Translations under genes and position numbers: made by a program
In this document: one piece after another, positions 1 to 9,054 of the stretch
Position numbering within the stretch: the stretch's first letter is position 1
Layout: each line of letters opens with the position of its first letter
The notes under the pieces: model-generated
Told to the model about the DNA's origin: nothing
The model's database searches: none
The model's input: the letters and a program-made list of their open reading frames with translations, nothing else
Source: JAWKRB01 sp041389885
Lineage (GTDB): Bacteria; Myxococcota_A; Polyangia; Polyangiales; Ga0077539
Direction: 5' to 3'
Assembly (NCBI GenBank): GCA_041389885.1
Contig: JAWKRB010000010.1
Location: forward strand, 124,001 to 188,000
Length of the DNA: 64,000 nucleotides

Positions 1-1
1 G

Positions 2-502
2 CTCGCCGAGGCCCGCCTGCTGTACGTCGGCTCGCCCTCCTGGCGGGCCTGGTGGGGGCGCGCGGCGCTGGCGGCCGGCTTCGCGGCGCTGGGCGTCGTC
101 GGCGCCCTCGCGGGCGCGCTGGTCTACGCGATGGAGCCGGTGATCGCAGCGATCGTCGCCGGCGTCGGCCTGGTCGTGGCCGGGGCGCTCTGGGCGCACC
201 TCGAGCTCACCCGACGCTCGACGAAGTACCGGATCACCGACCGATCGATCGACGTCGAGTATGGGATCGTCTCCCGGCGCATCGACACCCTCCCGCTGTG
301 GCGGGTGCGCGACGTGGAGTTTCAGCAGTCGCTGAGCGAGCGGATGCTGGGCATCGCGAGGATCTACGTGCTTGCGAACGACCGCACCGACCCGAAGCTC
401 ACCCTGGTGGGGCTCATCGACTCGCGCTCGGTCTTCGAGCGCGTGAAGGAGGCAGCCGACATCTCGCGGCAGAACCGCAACGTCGTCGGGATGATCTCCT
501 GA
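2..502 (+). CDS. PH-domain (bPH2/YdbS-like) membrane protein, 5' truncated by window
   Basis: The frame is open from the first bases of the window, so the start lies upstream. The visible part begins with LLYVGSPSWRAWW, then two adjacent hydrophobic segments (about residues 20-38 and 41-60 of the visible part). A soluble domain follows with KYRITDRSIDVEYGIVSR and a DTLPLWRVRDVEF strand pattern. This matches bacterial PH-like proteins of the DUF304/bPH2 type: two membrane helices followed by a PH-fold domain facing the cytoplasm. The family's function is generally unknown. It ends one base before the stop of the convergent next gene. The family call is by motif pattern only. Confidence 0.75.
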   Translation, partial: LAEARLLYVGSPSWRAWWGRAALAAGFAALGVVGALAGALVYAMEPVIAAIVAGVGLVVAGALWAHLELTRRSTKYRITDRSIDVEYGIVSRRIDTLPLWRVRDVEFQQSLSERMLGIARIYVLANDRTDPKLTLVGLIDSRSVFERVKEAADISRQNRNVVGMIS

Positions 503-503
503 C

Positions 504-2024
504 TTAGCCCCCGAACAGCCCCGCGAGGGCCTGAGCCCTCAGGAGCTGCGCCACCTGCGACGCCGTGAGCCTCGCCTCGAGGACCATCACCGCCCCCTCG
601 TCCCGCGCCCCGAACGCCTCCACCGCGTCATCGAGCTCCGAGAGGCTCACGCCCACCGCCGCCGCGCCGAGCACCTGCATGGGCGAGCTGCGCGCGGTGG
701 CGATCTGATCCCTCGCCGCGGCCAGGATGCCTCGCATCACCCGGGCCGCCGCGGCCGCCTGACGCGCGTCGTCGAAATCGGCGCGGAGGAGCACCCGCGC
801 GCCGCCGTCGGCCGCCCCGCCGCTGCGCGTCTCGAAGATCCCCAGCTCGCCCCGCAGCGGGATCAGCGTCGCGGGCCCCCGGAGCATTCGGCGCAGCCCC
901 TCGCCGTGCATCAACGCCACGAGGTCCTGGGCGTCGCCCGCGGCGCGGGCGCGAATCGCCTGGCCCTGAGGCGAGCGGAGCATCGCGAGCAGCGTCGGCA
1001 CCCTCGCGGGCGGCGCGATGAGCACCAGGTCGTCGGGGAGCAGCATCACCGTCTGCGGCCCGATGTACCGATCGATCTGCGCGACCTCGGCGGCGCCCTG
1101 TCGTCGCCACACCGCGCGGCTCGCGGCGGGGAGGGCGCCGGCGTCGCGCTGCCGCAGGCGGTCGCGCAGCGTGCCCGCGTCGGGGTCGCCGGTCGAGGGC
1201 GGCCGCGCTCCGGCCATCTGCTCCACCGAGGCCCGCAGAAAGCTCCGCGCGGTGTGCGTGCGAATCACCGCGGTGATGTCAGGCGCCTGGCCCCGGCGAA
1301 AGAACAGCTGCGAGGTCGCCAGGAGCACGGCGTCGAAGTCACGCACCGGGTCGAGCTCGGTGCCGTCGAGCAGCGCCTGCCAGTCGGGGATCGCCCGGAG
1401 CATCGCCGCCACCCTGGCGCCGTTCGGGTTCGCGCGAAGGCGGTCCATACGCAGCAGCATCGTGACCGCGGCGCCGGAGGGGATCGCGCCGACGAGATCG
1501 GGCGCGGCCCCCGCGAGCCCTGGCACCCCAGGCGGCGCGACCGAGGCGTCGGCCAGCGCCACCGCGGCCTCGTCGGGCACCGAGGCGTCGGCCAGCGCCA
1601 CCGCGGCCTCGTCGGGCACCGAGGCGTCGGCCAGCGCCACCGCGGCCTCGTCGGGCACCGCCGCGTCGCGGAGGCTCGGCGGCTCGAGGGTGCCCGCCAG
1701 CGCGGGCTCGCGCAGGTTCACCGACGGAGGGTCGGGGAGGGGGAGCGGACGCTCGCGGCGCGGCGCGGGGCGCGGGCGCTCGACCGGGACCGCTGGACGC
1801 TCGGGAGCCGCCGCGGGGAGCGCAGGAGGCGCCGCGGGCGGGGGCGGGGCGGGGGGTGCCTCGAGGCCGAACTCGACCGCGGGGTTCAGCGTGACGTCGA
1901 TGGGAGGAAACGCCGCCCGAGGCGGCCGCGCGAAGAACGGGACGGTGTGCAGGGCCGCGGAGGCCAGGACGAACACCGTGAGTCTCTGGTGCCACCGTGG
2001 TGTGTCGGAGGTGCCGCGTTGCAT
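504..2024 (-). CDS. Membrane-anchored Pro-rich protein with a 13-residue triplicate repeat
   Basis: The function is not recognised. An N-terminal hydrophobic segment (QRLTVFVLASAALHTVPFF) probably anchors the protein in the inner membrane, TonB-fashion. A long Pro/Ala/Arg-rich stretch follows, and then three perfect copies of VPDEAAVALADAS. The C-terminal half (about 330 residues) looks globular and contains LLRMDRLRANPNGARVAAMLRAIPDW and MVLEARLTASQVAQLL. Similar architectures of linker plus a domain of unknown function occur in Myxococcota. The ATG at 2024 is preferred; an in-frame TTG at 2051 also exists and neither has a clear ribosome-binding site. It is divergent from the transpeptidase gene across about 226 bp. 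Confidence 0.7.
   Translation of the reverse strand: MQRGTSDTPRWHQRLTVFVLASAALHTVPFFARPPRAAFPPIDVTLNPAVEFGLEAPPAPPPPAAPPALPAAAPERPAVPVERPRPAPRRERPLPLPDPPSVNLREPALAGTLEPPSLRDAAVPDEAAVALADASVPDEAAVALADASVPDEAAVALADASVAPPGVPGLAGAAPDLVGAIPSGAAVTMLLRMDRLRANPNGARVAAMLRAIPDWQALLDGTELDPVRDFDAVLLATSQLFFRRGQAPDITAVIRTHTARSFLRASVEQMAGARPPSTGDPDAGTLRDRLRQRDAGALPAASRAVWRRQGAAEVAQIDRYIGPQTVMLLPDDLVLIAPPARVPTLLAMLRSPQGQAIRARAAGDAQDLVALMHGEGLRRMLRGPATLIPLRGELGIFETRSGGAADGGARVLLRADFDDARQAAAAARVMRGILAAARDQIATARSSPMQVLGAAAVGVSLSELDDAVEAFGARDEGAVMVLEARLTASQVAQLLRAQALAGLFGG
1540..1656. repeat. Three exact 39-bp tandem units
   Basis: Units lie at 1540-1578, 1579-1617 and 1618-1656 and are identical. They sit in frame inside the Pro-rich protein gene and encode 13 residues each (VPDEAAVALADAS). 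Because the copies are perfect at DNA level, they look recent, or are kept uniform by slippage or recombination. Confidence 0.95.
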
Positions 2025-2250
2025 GAGTCGGGCGTAGGACCTCTGGGTCAAGGTAGCAGGATCGACGTCGCCACGGCGGCGGGATCTTCAACGCACCGTC
2101 GGGGCCTCGGCGCGATCCTCGCATCGTCGTTCGGGTCACGACGCGCGTGGGCGAGACTTTGACCTCGCCGACCGTCTCAGGCTATCGGCCTGAGCCGACG
2201 GTCCTCCACCCCAGGGCCGCGTCGAGAATGGATCGGCGACAGAACCCTCC

Positions 2251-3972
2251 ATGACCGAGAGATCCACACGCCGCGCCGCTGCGCGGATCACCCTCACGCT
2301 CTTCGCGCTCGCGGGCTGCCACAGCCTCGACGAGCTGTGGAGCGACGCGACCTCCACGCCCTCCATCGACCCCGCCGAGGCGCCGAACGGCCCCGAAGAG
2401 GACGCCGGGGCGCCCCAGACCGAAGAAGACGGCGGCGCCGAGCTCTCGGCCGAGGACGCGAGCGTGTTCCCCGGCTACGACGACGCCGCCCTCGACGCGA
2501 TGAGCGAAGACGACGCGAGCGCAGACGACGCGTCCGCGCTCGGCGACGCGGCCGACACCCGCCCCTCGATCACCTCGCTCACCTACCGCGCCCCCATCGT
2601 CGAGGCCCCCGAGAGCGGCTCGCGCTGGATCGGCTACGTGCGCACCGGCGGCACCGTGCCCATCCTGCGGGGGCCGCTCGGCAACGCCGGCTGCCCGCTC
2701 CGACGCGAGGTCGTGGGCGCCGGGTGGTATGAGGTCGAGGGCGGCGGGTTCATGTGCGTGGGCAATTTCGCCGCGCTGACCTCCGAGGTCCAGGGCAGGT
2801 CGGTGGGCCGACGGCTGCCGACCCCGCCGCAGGTCGACGCGTCGATGCCCTTTCGCTACGCGATCAACTGGCGCCCCACGGTGATGTACCGCTGGCTCCC
2901 CTCGCGCTCTGACGAGCGCGAGGTCGAGCCCGAGCGCTTTCCCCAGCGAAACACCGCGCCCGACGGCGGCACCCTCCCGCGGGGAGAGGGCGCCCCGGCC
3001 CCCGCGCGTGACGCCGGCGCCACCGCCGCGCGGGATGGAAACGTGCGCATCGAAGAGCTCGCGGGCACCGCGGGCACGCCCCTGCTGCGGCGAATGACCC
3101 GCGGGATGTACGTCTCCCTCGACCGCGCGATGCGCGGCAGCACGGGGACCTTCTGGCGCACCCAGACCGGCGGCTTCGTTCGCACCGGCAGCGTCGGCAT
3201 CGTGCGGAACTTCTCGACCTTTCAGGGGCAGCCGCTCGGCGAGCAGATGCACCTCCCCGTGGCCTTCGCCCTCAGCCTCACCACGAGCACCTACCAGCCC
3301 AACGGGCGCGGGGGCTTCTCTCCCATCGGTCGGGTGCCGCGGCTGACGGCGTTTCAGCTCACCGACGACCCGCCGGTTCGCGCGGGCTCGAACGAGTTCT
3401 ACCGCACCCGCGAGGGGCTCTTTCTCCGCTCGCGGCAGGTGCGGGTGGTCACCGCCCTCGCCCCGCCGGCCGACCTCAGCCCCGGCGAGAAGTGGCTCGA
3501 CGTGAACCTCGATCACCAGAGCGTGGTCGCGTACGAGGGCGCCACGCCGGTGTACGTCACCGTCGCCTCCACGGGGCGCCGCAACCGCAACAACCCCGAA
3601 GAGAATTACGAGACCATCCAGGGCGGGTTTCGCATTCAATCGAAGCACGTCGCCACCACGATGGACGGCAACAGCGCCAACGACGGCCCGTACTCCATCG
3701 AAGACGTCCCCTGGGTGATGTACTTCGAGGCCTCCTTCGCGCTCCACGGCGCGTTCTGGCACGAGGGCTACGGGATGATGCGCTCCCACGGGTGCGTGAA
3801 CCTCGCGCCGACCGACGCGCGCTGGTTCTTCAATTGGTCCGAGCCCCAGGTCCCGCCGGGGTGGCACGGCGCGTACGCCACCGCGCAGCGGCCGGGCACG
3901 CGGGTGTACGTGCACTATGACGCCCAGGCCCTCGGCGAGCGCGGCGGCCCCGAGAGCGTGCCGCAGCACTGA
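2251..3972 (+). CDS. L,D-transpeptidase (YkuD) lipoprotein
   Basis: This is a 573-residue predicted lipoprotein with N-terminal LTLFALAGC (lipobox LAGC). A long acidic Ala/Asp/Glu-rich tether of about 90 residues follows. Residues about 410-560 form the YkuD domain: LDVNLDHQSVVAYEG at its start and the catalytic SHGCVNL motif with His513 and Cys515. YkuD enzymes make 3-3 peptidoglycan cross-links or attach proteins to peptidoglycan in the periplasm. The 300-residue middle part, with paired GSRWIGYVRTGG-like stretches, is not recognised and may be SH3-like wall-binding repeats; that is a guess. The tether suits an outer-membrane-anchored enzyme reaching the wall. Confidence 0.87.
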   Translation: MTERSTRRAAARITLTLFALAGCHSLDELWSDATSTPSIDPAEAPNGPEEDAGAPQTEEDGGAELSAEDASVFPGYDDAALDAMSEDDASADDASALGDAADTRPSITSLTYRAPIVEAPESGSRWIGYVRTGGTVPILRGPLGNAGCPLRREVVGAGWYEVEGGGFMCVGNFAALTSEVQGRSVGRRLPTPPQVDASMPFRYAINWRPTVMYRWLPSRSDEREVEPERFPQRNTAPDGGTLPRGEGAPAPARDAGATAARDGNVRIEELAGTAGTPLLRRMTRGMYVSLDRAMRGSTGTFWRTQTGGFVRTGSVGIVRNFSTFQGQPLGEQMHLPVAFALSLTTSTYQPNGRGGFSPIGRVPRLTAFQLTDDPPVRAGSNEFYRTREGLFLRSRQVRVVTALAPPADLSPGEKWLDVNLDHQSVVAYEGATPVYVTVASTGRRNRNNPEENYETIQGGFRIQSKHVATTMDGNSANDGPYSIEDVPWVMYFEASFALHGAFWHEGYGMMRSHGCVNLAPTDARWFFNWSEPQVPPGWHGAYATAQRPGTRVYVHYDAQALGERGGPESVPQH

Positions 3973-3999
3973 CGACCCGCGGAGGGCCCTGGCCGACGC

Positions 4000-5556
4000 T
4001 CAGCGAACCGGCACGGTGAGGGAGAGGCGCTGCCCCGGCGCGAGGGTCACCGTGCGCGACGCGGAGCGGCCGCCGTCCTGCCGCACGACCACGCGGTGCG
4101 GCCCCGGCGGCAGGCTCACCCACTGCCGGGTCGCCACGGCGCGTCCGTCGACCGTGACCCGCCCCCAGGGCATGGGCACCACGCTCAGCTGCGCAGGAGC
4201 CACCGCGGGCGCCACCGCGGGCGGCGGCGCGGGCGCGACCTCGGGGATCGGCGCGCGAATCGGCTCCGCGGGCAGCTCGGGGCGCGCGAGCGGCGCGGAC
4301 GGCGGCGCGGACGGCGGCGCGGCGATCGGCGCGGCGACCGGCGCGGGCGGCGGCGCGGCGCCCGACTGCGCGAAGGTGTACGCCCCGAGCGCCACGGTGC
4401 TCATCACGCCGAAGAAGGCCACCGTGCCGAGCGCCACCATCACGCCGAGCCGCTGCGGCGGCGCAGGCGGCGCCGCGGGCGCGGGGGGCGCGTAGGCCAC
4501 CGGCGCGGGCGCGGGGGGAGACACCGCCGTGCCGTTGGGTCCCACCATCTCGCTGGCGGCCAGGGAGATCGTGTCGGCGAGGGGCAGCGACGCGGCGCCC
4601 TGAATCGGCGTCGGCGCCACGACCCGCGGGGTCACCACCGAGCCCTGGTTGGGGTAGAGCTCGGCCATCAGCGCCGAGAGGGTGCGCTCGCCCGTCGAGA
4701 GGCTCAGCGCGGCGATGGCGTCGATGGCCTCGCTGGCGTTGGGCCACCGACGCTCGACGTCGGCCTCGAGGAGCCGGTCGAGCACGGCGGCCTGCGCCTC
4801 GGTCATCTCGGGACGCAGCGCGCGAATGGGCGTGCGCTGCCCCTGAATCGCGGCGAGCACGATGTCGTGGTGGGCGCCGCCGTAGGGGCGCCTGCCCGCG
4901 AGGAGCTCGTAGAGCATCACGCCCACGGCGAAGAGGTCGACGCGGCCGTCGAGGCTCTTGCCCAGCGCCTGCTCCGGGGCCATGTACGCGAGCTTTCCCT
5001 TCACGAGGTCGCCCTGCGTCTGGTGCAGCCGCGTGGTGGCGCGCGCGATGCCGAAGTCCGTGAGCTTCACCTCGCCGAGGTAGCTCACCAGCACGTTGTG
5101 CGGAGAGACGTCGCGGTGCACGATCTGCAGCTGCCGCCCGCCGTCGCGCTTGCCGTGGGCGTACTCCAGCGCGCGGAGCACCTCGGCGGCGAGGAAGAAG
5201 GCCGCGTCGACGGGAAAGGTCCTGCCCTGCTGGGTGACCGCGCGGAGCACCTTCGACGCGTCGACGCCGTTGACCCACTCCATGCAGGCGAAGAGGCGCC
5301 CGTCGATCTCACCGAAGTCGTCGATCGAGACGATGTTCGAGTGCCGCAGCCGCGAGCAGATGCGCGCCTCGTCGATGAACATCTCGACGAAGGCCCGGTC
5401 GCGGCTCTGGCCCGGGAGGATCCGCTTGATGCACACCTCCCGCCGGAATTCTCGCGCCCCGAGGCGCTCGGCCGCGAAGATCTCGGCCATGCCCCCCTGC
5501 GCGATGCGCTCCTTCAGGAGATATTGTCCGAAGGTCCCTCCGTCCACGCGTTCCAC
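4000..5556 (-). CDS. Hanks-type Ser/Thr protein kinase with C-terminal membrane and PEGA-like region
   Basis: The kinase domain starts with FGQYLLKERIAQGGMAEIF (Gly loop). It has the Lys in VCIKRIL, the catalytic loop IVHRDVSPHN, DFGIAR, and the APE motif as MAPEQ. A hydrophobic helix (MVALGTVAFFGVMSTVALGAYTF) follows, then a Pro/Ala linker. The tail GRVTVDGRAVATRQWVSLPPGPHRVVV resembles a PEGA domain. It is therefore a cytoplasmic kinase with a transmembrane helix and a small extracytoplasmic domain, common in Myxococcota. The GTG at 5556 was chosen over the upstream TTG at 5583; there is no strong Shine-Dalgarno. It is co-directional with the ABC exporter, whose stop lies 28-55 bp upstream depending on the start used. 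Confidence 0.88.
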   Translation of the reverse strand: MERVDGGTFGQYLLKERIAQGGMAEIFAAERLGAREFRREVCIKRILPGQSRDRAFVEMFIDEARICSRLRHSNIVSIDDFGEIDGRLFACMEWVNGVDASKVLRAVTQQGRTFPVDAAFFLAAEVLRALEYAHGKRDGGRQLQIVHRDVSPHNVLVSYLGEVKLTDFGIARATTRLHQTQGDLVKGKLAYMAPEQALGKSLDGRVDLFAVGVMLYELLAGRRPYGGAHHDIVLAAIQGQRTPIRALRPEMTEAQAAVLDRLLEADVERRWPNASEAIDAIAALSLSTGERTLSALMAELYPNQGSVVTPRVVAPTPIQGAASLPLADTISLAASEMVGPNGTAVSPPAPAPVAYAPPAPAAPPAPPQRLGVMVALGTVAFFGVMSTVALGAYTFAQSGAAPPPAPVAAPIAAPPSAPPSAPLARPELPAEPIRAPIPEVAPAPPPAVAPAVAPAQLSVVPMPWGRVTVDGRAVATRQWVSLPPGPHRVVVRQDGGRSASRTVTLAPGQRLSLTVPVR

Positions 5557-5611
5557 GCTACTGATCGTCCACGCGCGCTGCAAGTGCGTAGATCGCCACC
5601 TCGGGAGGGGG

Positions 5612-7462
5612 TCAATGTAGGTCTTCGGCGCGCTCGCGGTACCCGTCGGCCTGCAGGCGGAACATCGTCGCGTAGAGCCCTCCTCGCTCGAGGAGCTCGG
5701 CGTGCGTCCCCTCTTCGACCACCTCTCCGCCGTCGACCACCACCACCCGGTCGGTGGTGCGCACCGTCGCGAAGCGGTGCGTGATCAGCAGCGCGGTGCG
5801 CGCGCGCTTGAGCTCCGCCATGCGAGCGAACACCTCGTGCTCGGCCTCGGCGTCGAGCGACGCCGTGGGCTCGTCGAGCACCACGATGGACGCGGGTCGC
5901 ATGAAGGCCCTCGCCAGCGCGAGGCGCTGCCACTGCCCGCCGGAGAGGTCGTCTCCGCCGAAGGCCCGGCCCAACGGCGTGCTCAGCCCCTCGGGCAGCC
6001 TCGCGACGACGCCCTCCGCGCCGGCCTCGCGCACCGCGCGGTCGAGGGCGGCGGGGTCTTCGCGCAGCGGGAGCCATCCCAGGCCCACGTTGTCGGCCGC
6101 GGAGAACTGAAACTTCGCGAAGTCTTGAAACAGCACGGCGACGCGGCGGCGAATGGCCGGCGCGCTCATCGTCGCCGCGTCGACGCCGTCGATGAGCACG
6201 CGGCCCGAGGTGGGGCGATAGATCCCCACGAGGAGCTTCACGAGGGTGGTCTTGCCCGCGCCGTTGCGCCCCACGAGCGCGACGGTCTCGCCGGGGCGCA
6301 GCGTGAGGCTCACCCCGCGCAGGGCGTCGCGCTCGGCGCCGGGGTACCGGTACGAGACGTCTTCGAAGCGCACCTCGGGGGGCGCGGCGTCGGGCGCGAA
6401 GTCGTCGGGGATGGGCTCGTCGGGCTCGTCTTCGTCGGTCTCGAGAAAGTCGAAGAGGTTCGACATGTAGAGGTTGTGCTCGTAGACCCGCGCGAAGGCG
6501 CTGAGGCCGCTCGCGAGGCTCCGCTGCCCCTGCTGCAGCACCACGAGCGCGAGGGTCATCGAGCCCAGGGAGAGCAGCCCGCTCGCCGCGCGCCCCACCA
6601 CCAGCGCCGCGGCGCCGTAGTACGCGACGCTCGACGCGAAGGTGAGCAGCGCGGTCGCGAGGGCGCGGCGCCGGAGGAGCGCGTGCTCCTCGCGGTGAAA
6701 GTCCTCGTGCACGCCGCGAAATCGGTCGATGAGCCAGCGCGCCAGGGCGAAGAGCTTGACCTCCTTGGCGCTCGCCTCGCTGGTGAGCACGGCCTCGAGG
6801 TAGAACGCCTGCCGGTTGCGCTGCGTGCGCCGCTTCGACATCTGGTGCAGCGCCCGGCCGAACCACGCCTCGGCGACGAAGGGCGGAATCGCGGCGATCA
6901 CCACCGCCGCCAGGGCCCAGGGGCCGATGCCCCAGAGCAGCGCCGCGAAGCCCGCCAGGGTGATCACCTCCTGCGCGATGGCCAGGAACTCCTGGACCAT
7001 CGACAGCGGGCGCCCGCTCGCCTCGCGCCGCGCCTGCGCCATCTGGTTGATGAACTCGGGCTCCTCGAAGCGCGGGTACGAGACGTTCGCGGCCTTCTCG
7101 AGGATCTTCAGGTTCACGGCGAGGCCCAGCCGCGCGCGGAGCACCTGGTGGTTGAGCTCGCCCCCCTGCTTGATCGCCGCCCGCGCCGCGACGAGGCCGA
7201 ACTCGAGCGCGACCCACACCCCCACGGCGCTCAGCCCTTCGCGGGCGCGCGAGGCCGCGACCACGCCGTCGACCAGCTGTCGCCCGACCCAGGCGACGGC
7301 GACGGTGAGCCCGGCCTCCGCGGCGCGCGCGGAGGCGGCGATGAGGAGCTGCCGGGGGTCGAGGTCCCACACGAGGCGCAGGGTGCGCAGGGCGTTCGCG
7401 AGCACCGAGGGGGTCTCGCGGAGCATCGCGCGGAGATCGTCGGGCGCCTTCTCGTCGCTCAC
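5612..7462 (-). CDS. ABC exporter (fused permease and ATPase)
   Basis: This 616-residue half-transporter has an N-terminal six-helix exporter domain (about residues 35-345) and a C-terminal nucleotide-binding domain. The ATPase part shows Walker A GRNGAGKTT, Q-loop LFQDFAKF, signature LSGGQWQR, Walker B IVVLDEPTASLD and switch His in LITHRFATV. This is the type I exporter fold, acting as a homodimer or heterodimer to export lipids, peptides or drugs. The substrate cannot be read from sequence. The start is GTG at 7462. Confidence 0.9.
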   Translation of the reverse strand: MSDEKAPDDLRAMLRETPSVLANALRTLRLVWDLDPRQLLIAASARAAEAGLTVAVAWVGRQLVDGVVAASRAREGLSAVGVWVALEFGLVAARAAIKQGGELNHQVLRARLGLAVNLKILEKAANVSYPRFEEPEFINQMAQARREASGRPLSMVQEFLAIAQEVITLAGFAALLWGIGPWALAAVVIAAIPPFVAEAWFGRALHQMSKRRTQRNRQAFYLEAVLTSEASAKEVKLFALARWLIDRFRGVHEDFHREEHALLRRRALATALLTFASSVAYYGAAALVVGRAASGLLSLGSMTLALVVLQQGQRSLASGLSAFARVYEHNLYMSNLFDFLETDEDEPDEPIPDDFAPDAAPPEVRFEDVSYRYPGAERDALRGVSLTLRPGETVALVGRNGAGKTTLVKLLVGIYRPTSGRVLIDGVDAATMSAPAIRRRVAVLFQDFAKFQFSAADNVGLGWLPLREDPAALDRAVREAGAEGVVARLPEGLSTPLGRAFGGDDLSGGQWQRLALARAFMRPASIVVLDEPTASLDAEAEHEVFARMAELKRARTALLITHRFATVRTTDRVVVVDGGEVVEEGTHAELLERGGLYATMFRLQADGYRERAEDLH

Positions 7463-7587
7463 TTGGACCGCCGAGGTACTACCACTCCCGGCGCCCCCGT
7501 GTGCGGGAGCCGCGCCGCATCCCCGCGCCCTGAACCGAGCCCCCGTCGGAGGCGTGGCGCGCGCGGGGTCCGTGGTAGAGACGTGCG

Positions 7588-9054
7588 ATGCGGCTCGCGC
7601 CCCTCGACACGCTCTGCGCGCTCTCCGACGAGGCCCTCGCGGCGCTCCGGTCGTCCTTCGTCGCGGCCGGGTATACCCCCTCGGTCGTCGCGGACTGCGA
7701 GCGCATCGCGCCGGGGCTCGTCGACGGGCTCCGCCTCCCCCTCGTGCAGGCCGAGCTCCGCGCGGCGCCGACGCCCGGGCGCACCCTCGCGCGGCTGCTG
7801 CTCTACCTCGACGTCGTCGATGAGACCGAAGTCACTGCGCTGCTGGGCGTTACCACCACCCGCGACCTCCTCGAGGCCGGCGCCCTGGCCCACGCCGACG
7901 GCGGCCTGCGCGCCGCGGTGATCGTCGCGCCGTGCTTCGAGCTCTATGTGCTCTCCGACCCCCTCGACGCCCACGCCGACGCGGTGATGGGGCCGGGCCC
8001 CACGACCCTGCACCTCGCCGAGGCGCTCCCCCGCGCGGCGGTGGCGTCGGTGCTCGACGTCGGCTGCGGCGCGGGCACCCTCGCGCTCCTCGCGGCCTCG
8101 CGGGGCGCGCAGACCGCCGTCGGCGTCGACATCTCCCCCCGCGCGGTGGCGATCTCGACGCTCAACGCGCGGCTCAACGGCGTGCGCGCGCGCTTTGTCG
8201 TGAGCGACCTCTGCGCCGCCGTCGCGGGCGAGCGCTTCGACCTCGTGGTCTCGCAGCCCGCGTTCATCGCGCAGCCCCCCGACGTCGACGCGTCGGTCTT
8301 CGCGCACGGAGGACCGCGGGGCGACGAGCTCGCGCTCAGGCTCCTCGCCGAGCTGCCGGGGCTGCTCCGCGAGGGCGGCTCCGCGGTGGTGCTGGTGCAG
8401 TCCGCGACGCCCGCCGAGGCGCCGCTGCACCAGCGCGCCAGGGCGGCCCTCGGCGCCAGCGCCGCGGGTCTCATGGTCCTGACGGCGCCGTCGATGGGGC
8501 CGGACGCGTACAGCATCGGCTACGCCACGATGGTCGACGCCTCCCTCGGCGCGCGGTGGCGCGAGGCCGCGCTGCGGTACCGCGCGCACCTCCGGGCCAT
8601 GTCGGTCGAGTCGTTTCAGTACGGGCTCGTGTGCGTGCGCGCCGACGGCCTGGGGTACACCCTCACCCTCCCCGTGCTCGGGCTGCGCGGCCTCGGCGCC
8701 GACGCGCTCCAGGGCCTCGCCGACGGCCTCGCCCTCGCCGCCCGCGCCGACGACGCGCTCCTCGACGCGGGCGTGCGCTGCGCCGACGGCGTCGCCTGGA
8801 TCGAAGAGCGCGACCGCCCCGACAGCGCCACCCGACCCCGATGGATCGCGCGCTTTCGCGCCCTCCCCTTCGCCGACCGGGAGCTCTCCGAGGCGTCGTG
8901 GGCGCTGCTCGAGCTCCTCGACGTGAGCGCCCGGGTGCGAGACGCGGTGACCGCCTACGCGCGGCTCTGCGACGCCGATCCGCGCGAGGTCGCCCCCCAG
9001 GTGCTCGGCTTCGTGCGCGACAGCCTCGCGCGGGGACTGCTGGCGCCCTCATGA
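7588..9054 (+). CDS. Class I SAM-dependent methyltransferase with N-terminal DUF7059-like domain
   Basis: The protein has 488 residues. The N-terminal 150 residues (LDTLCALSDEALAALRSSFVAAGYTP) resemble the accessory domain found before small methyltransferase domains. Residues about 155-300 hold the Rossmann SAM site, VLDVGCGAGTLALLAASRGA and GVDISPRAVAISTLNAR. The substrate-loop position normally NPPY in this family reads SQPAFI here. A C-terminal extension of about 180 residues is not recognised. The substrate is unknown; relatives methylate nucleic acid bases or glutamines. The stop overlaps the next start (ATGA at 9051-9054), so translational coupling with the lysyl-oxidase-like gene is likely. 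Confidence 0.82.
   Translation: MRLAPLDTLCALSDEALAALRSSFVAAGYTPSVVADCERIAPGLVDGLRLPLVQAELRAAPTPGRTLARLLLYLDVVDETEVTALLGVTTTRDLLEAGALAHADGGLRAAVIVAPCFELYVLSDPLDAHADAVMGPGPTTLHLAEALPRAAVASVLDVGCGAGTLALLAASRGAQTAVGVDISPRAVAISTLNARLNGVRARFVVSDLCAAVAGERFDLVVSQPAFIAQPPDVDASVFAHGGPRGDELALRLLAELPGLLREGGSAVVLVQSATPAEAPLHQRARAALGASAAGLMVLTAPSMGPDAYSIGYATMVDASLGARWREAALRYRAHLRAMSVESFQYGLVCVRADGLGYTLTLPVLGLRGLGADALQGLADGLALAARADDALLDAGVRCADGVAWIEERDRPDSATRPRWIARFRALPFADRELSEASWALLELLDVSARVRDAVTAYARLCDADPREVAPQVLGFVRDSLARGLLAPS

Noticed and set aside
2182..3969. A long open frame opposite the L,D-transpeptidase gene
   Set aside because: It has low-complexity Arg/Ala/Gly/Val composition and lies antisense to a gene with catalytic motifs.
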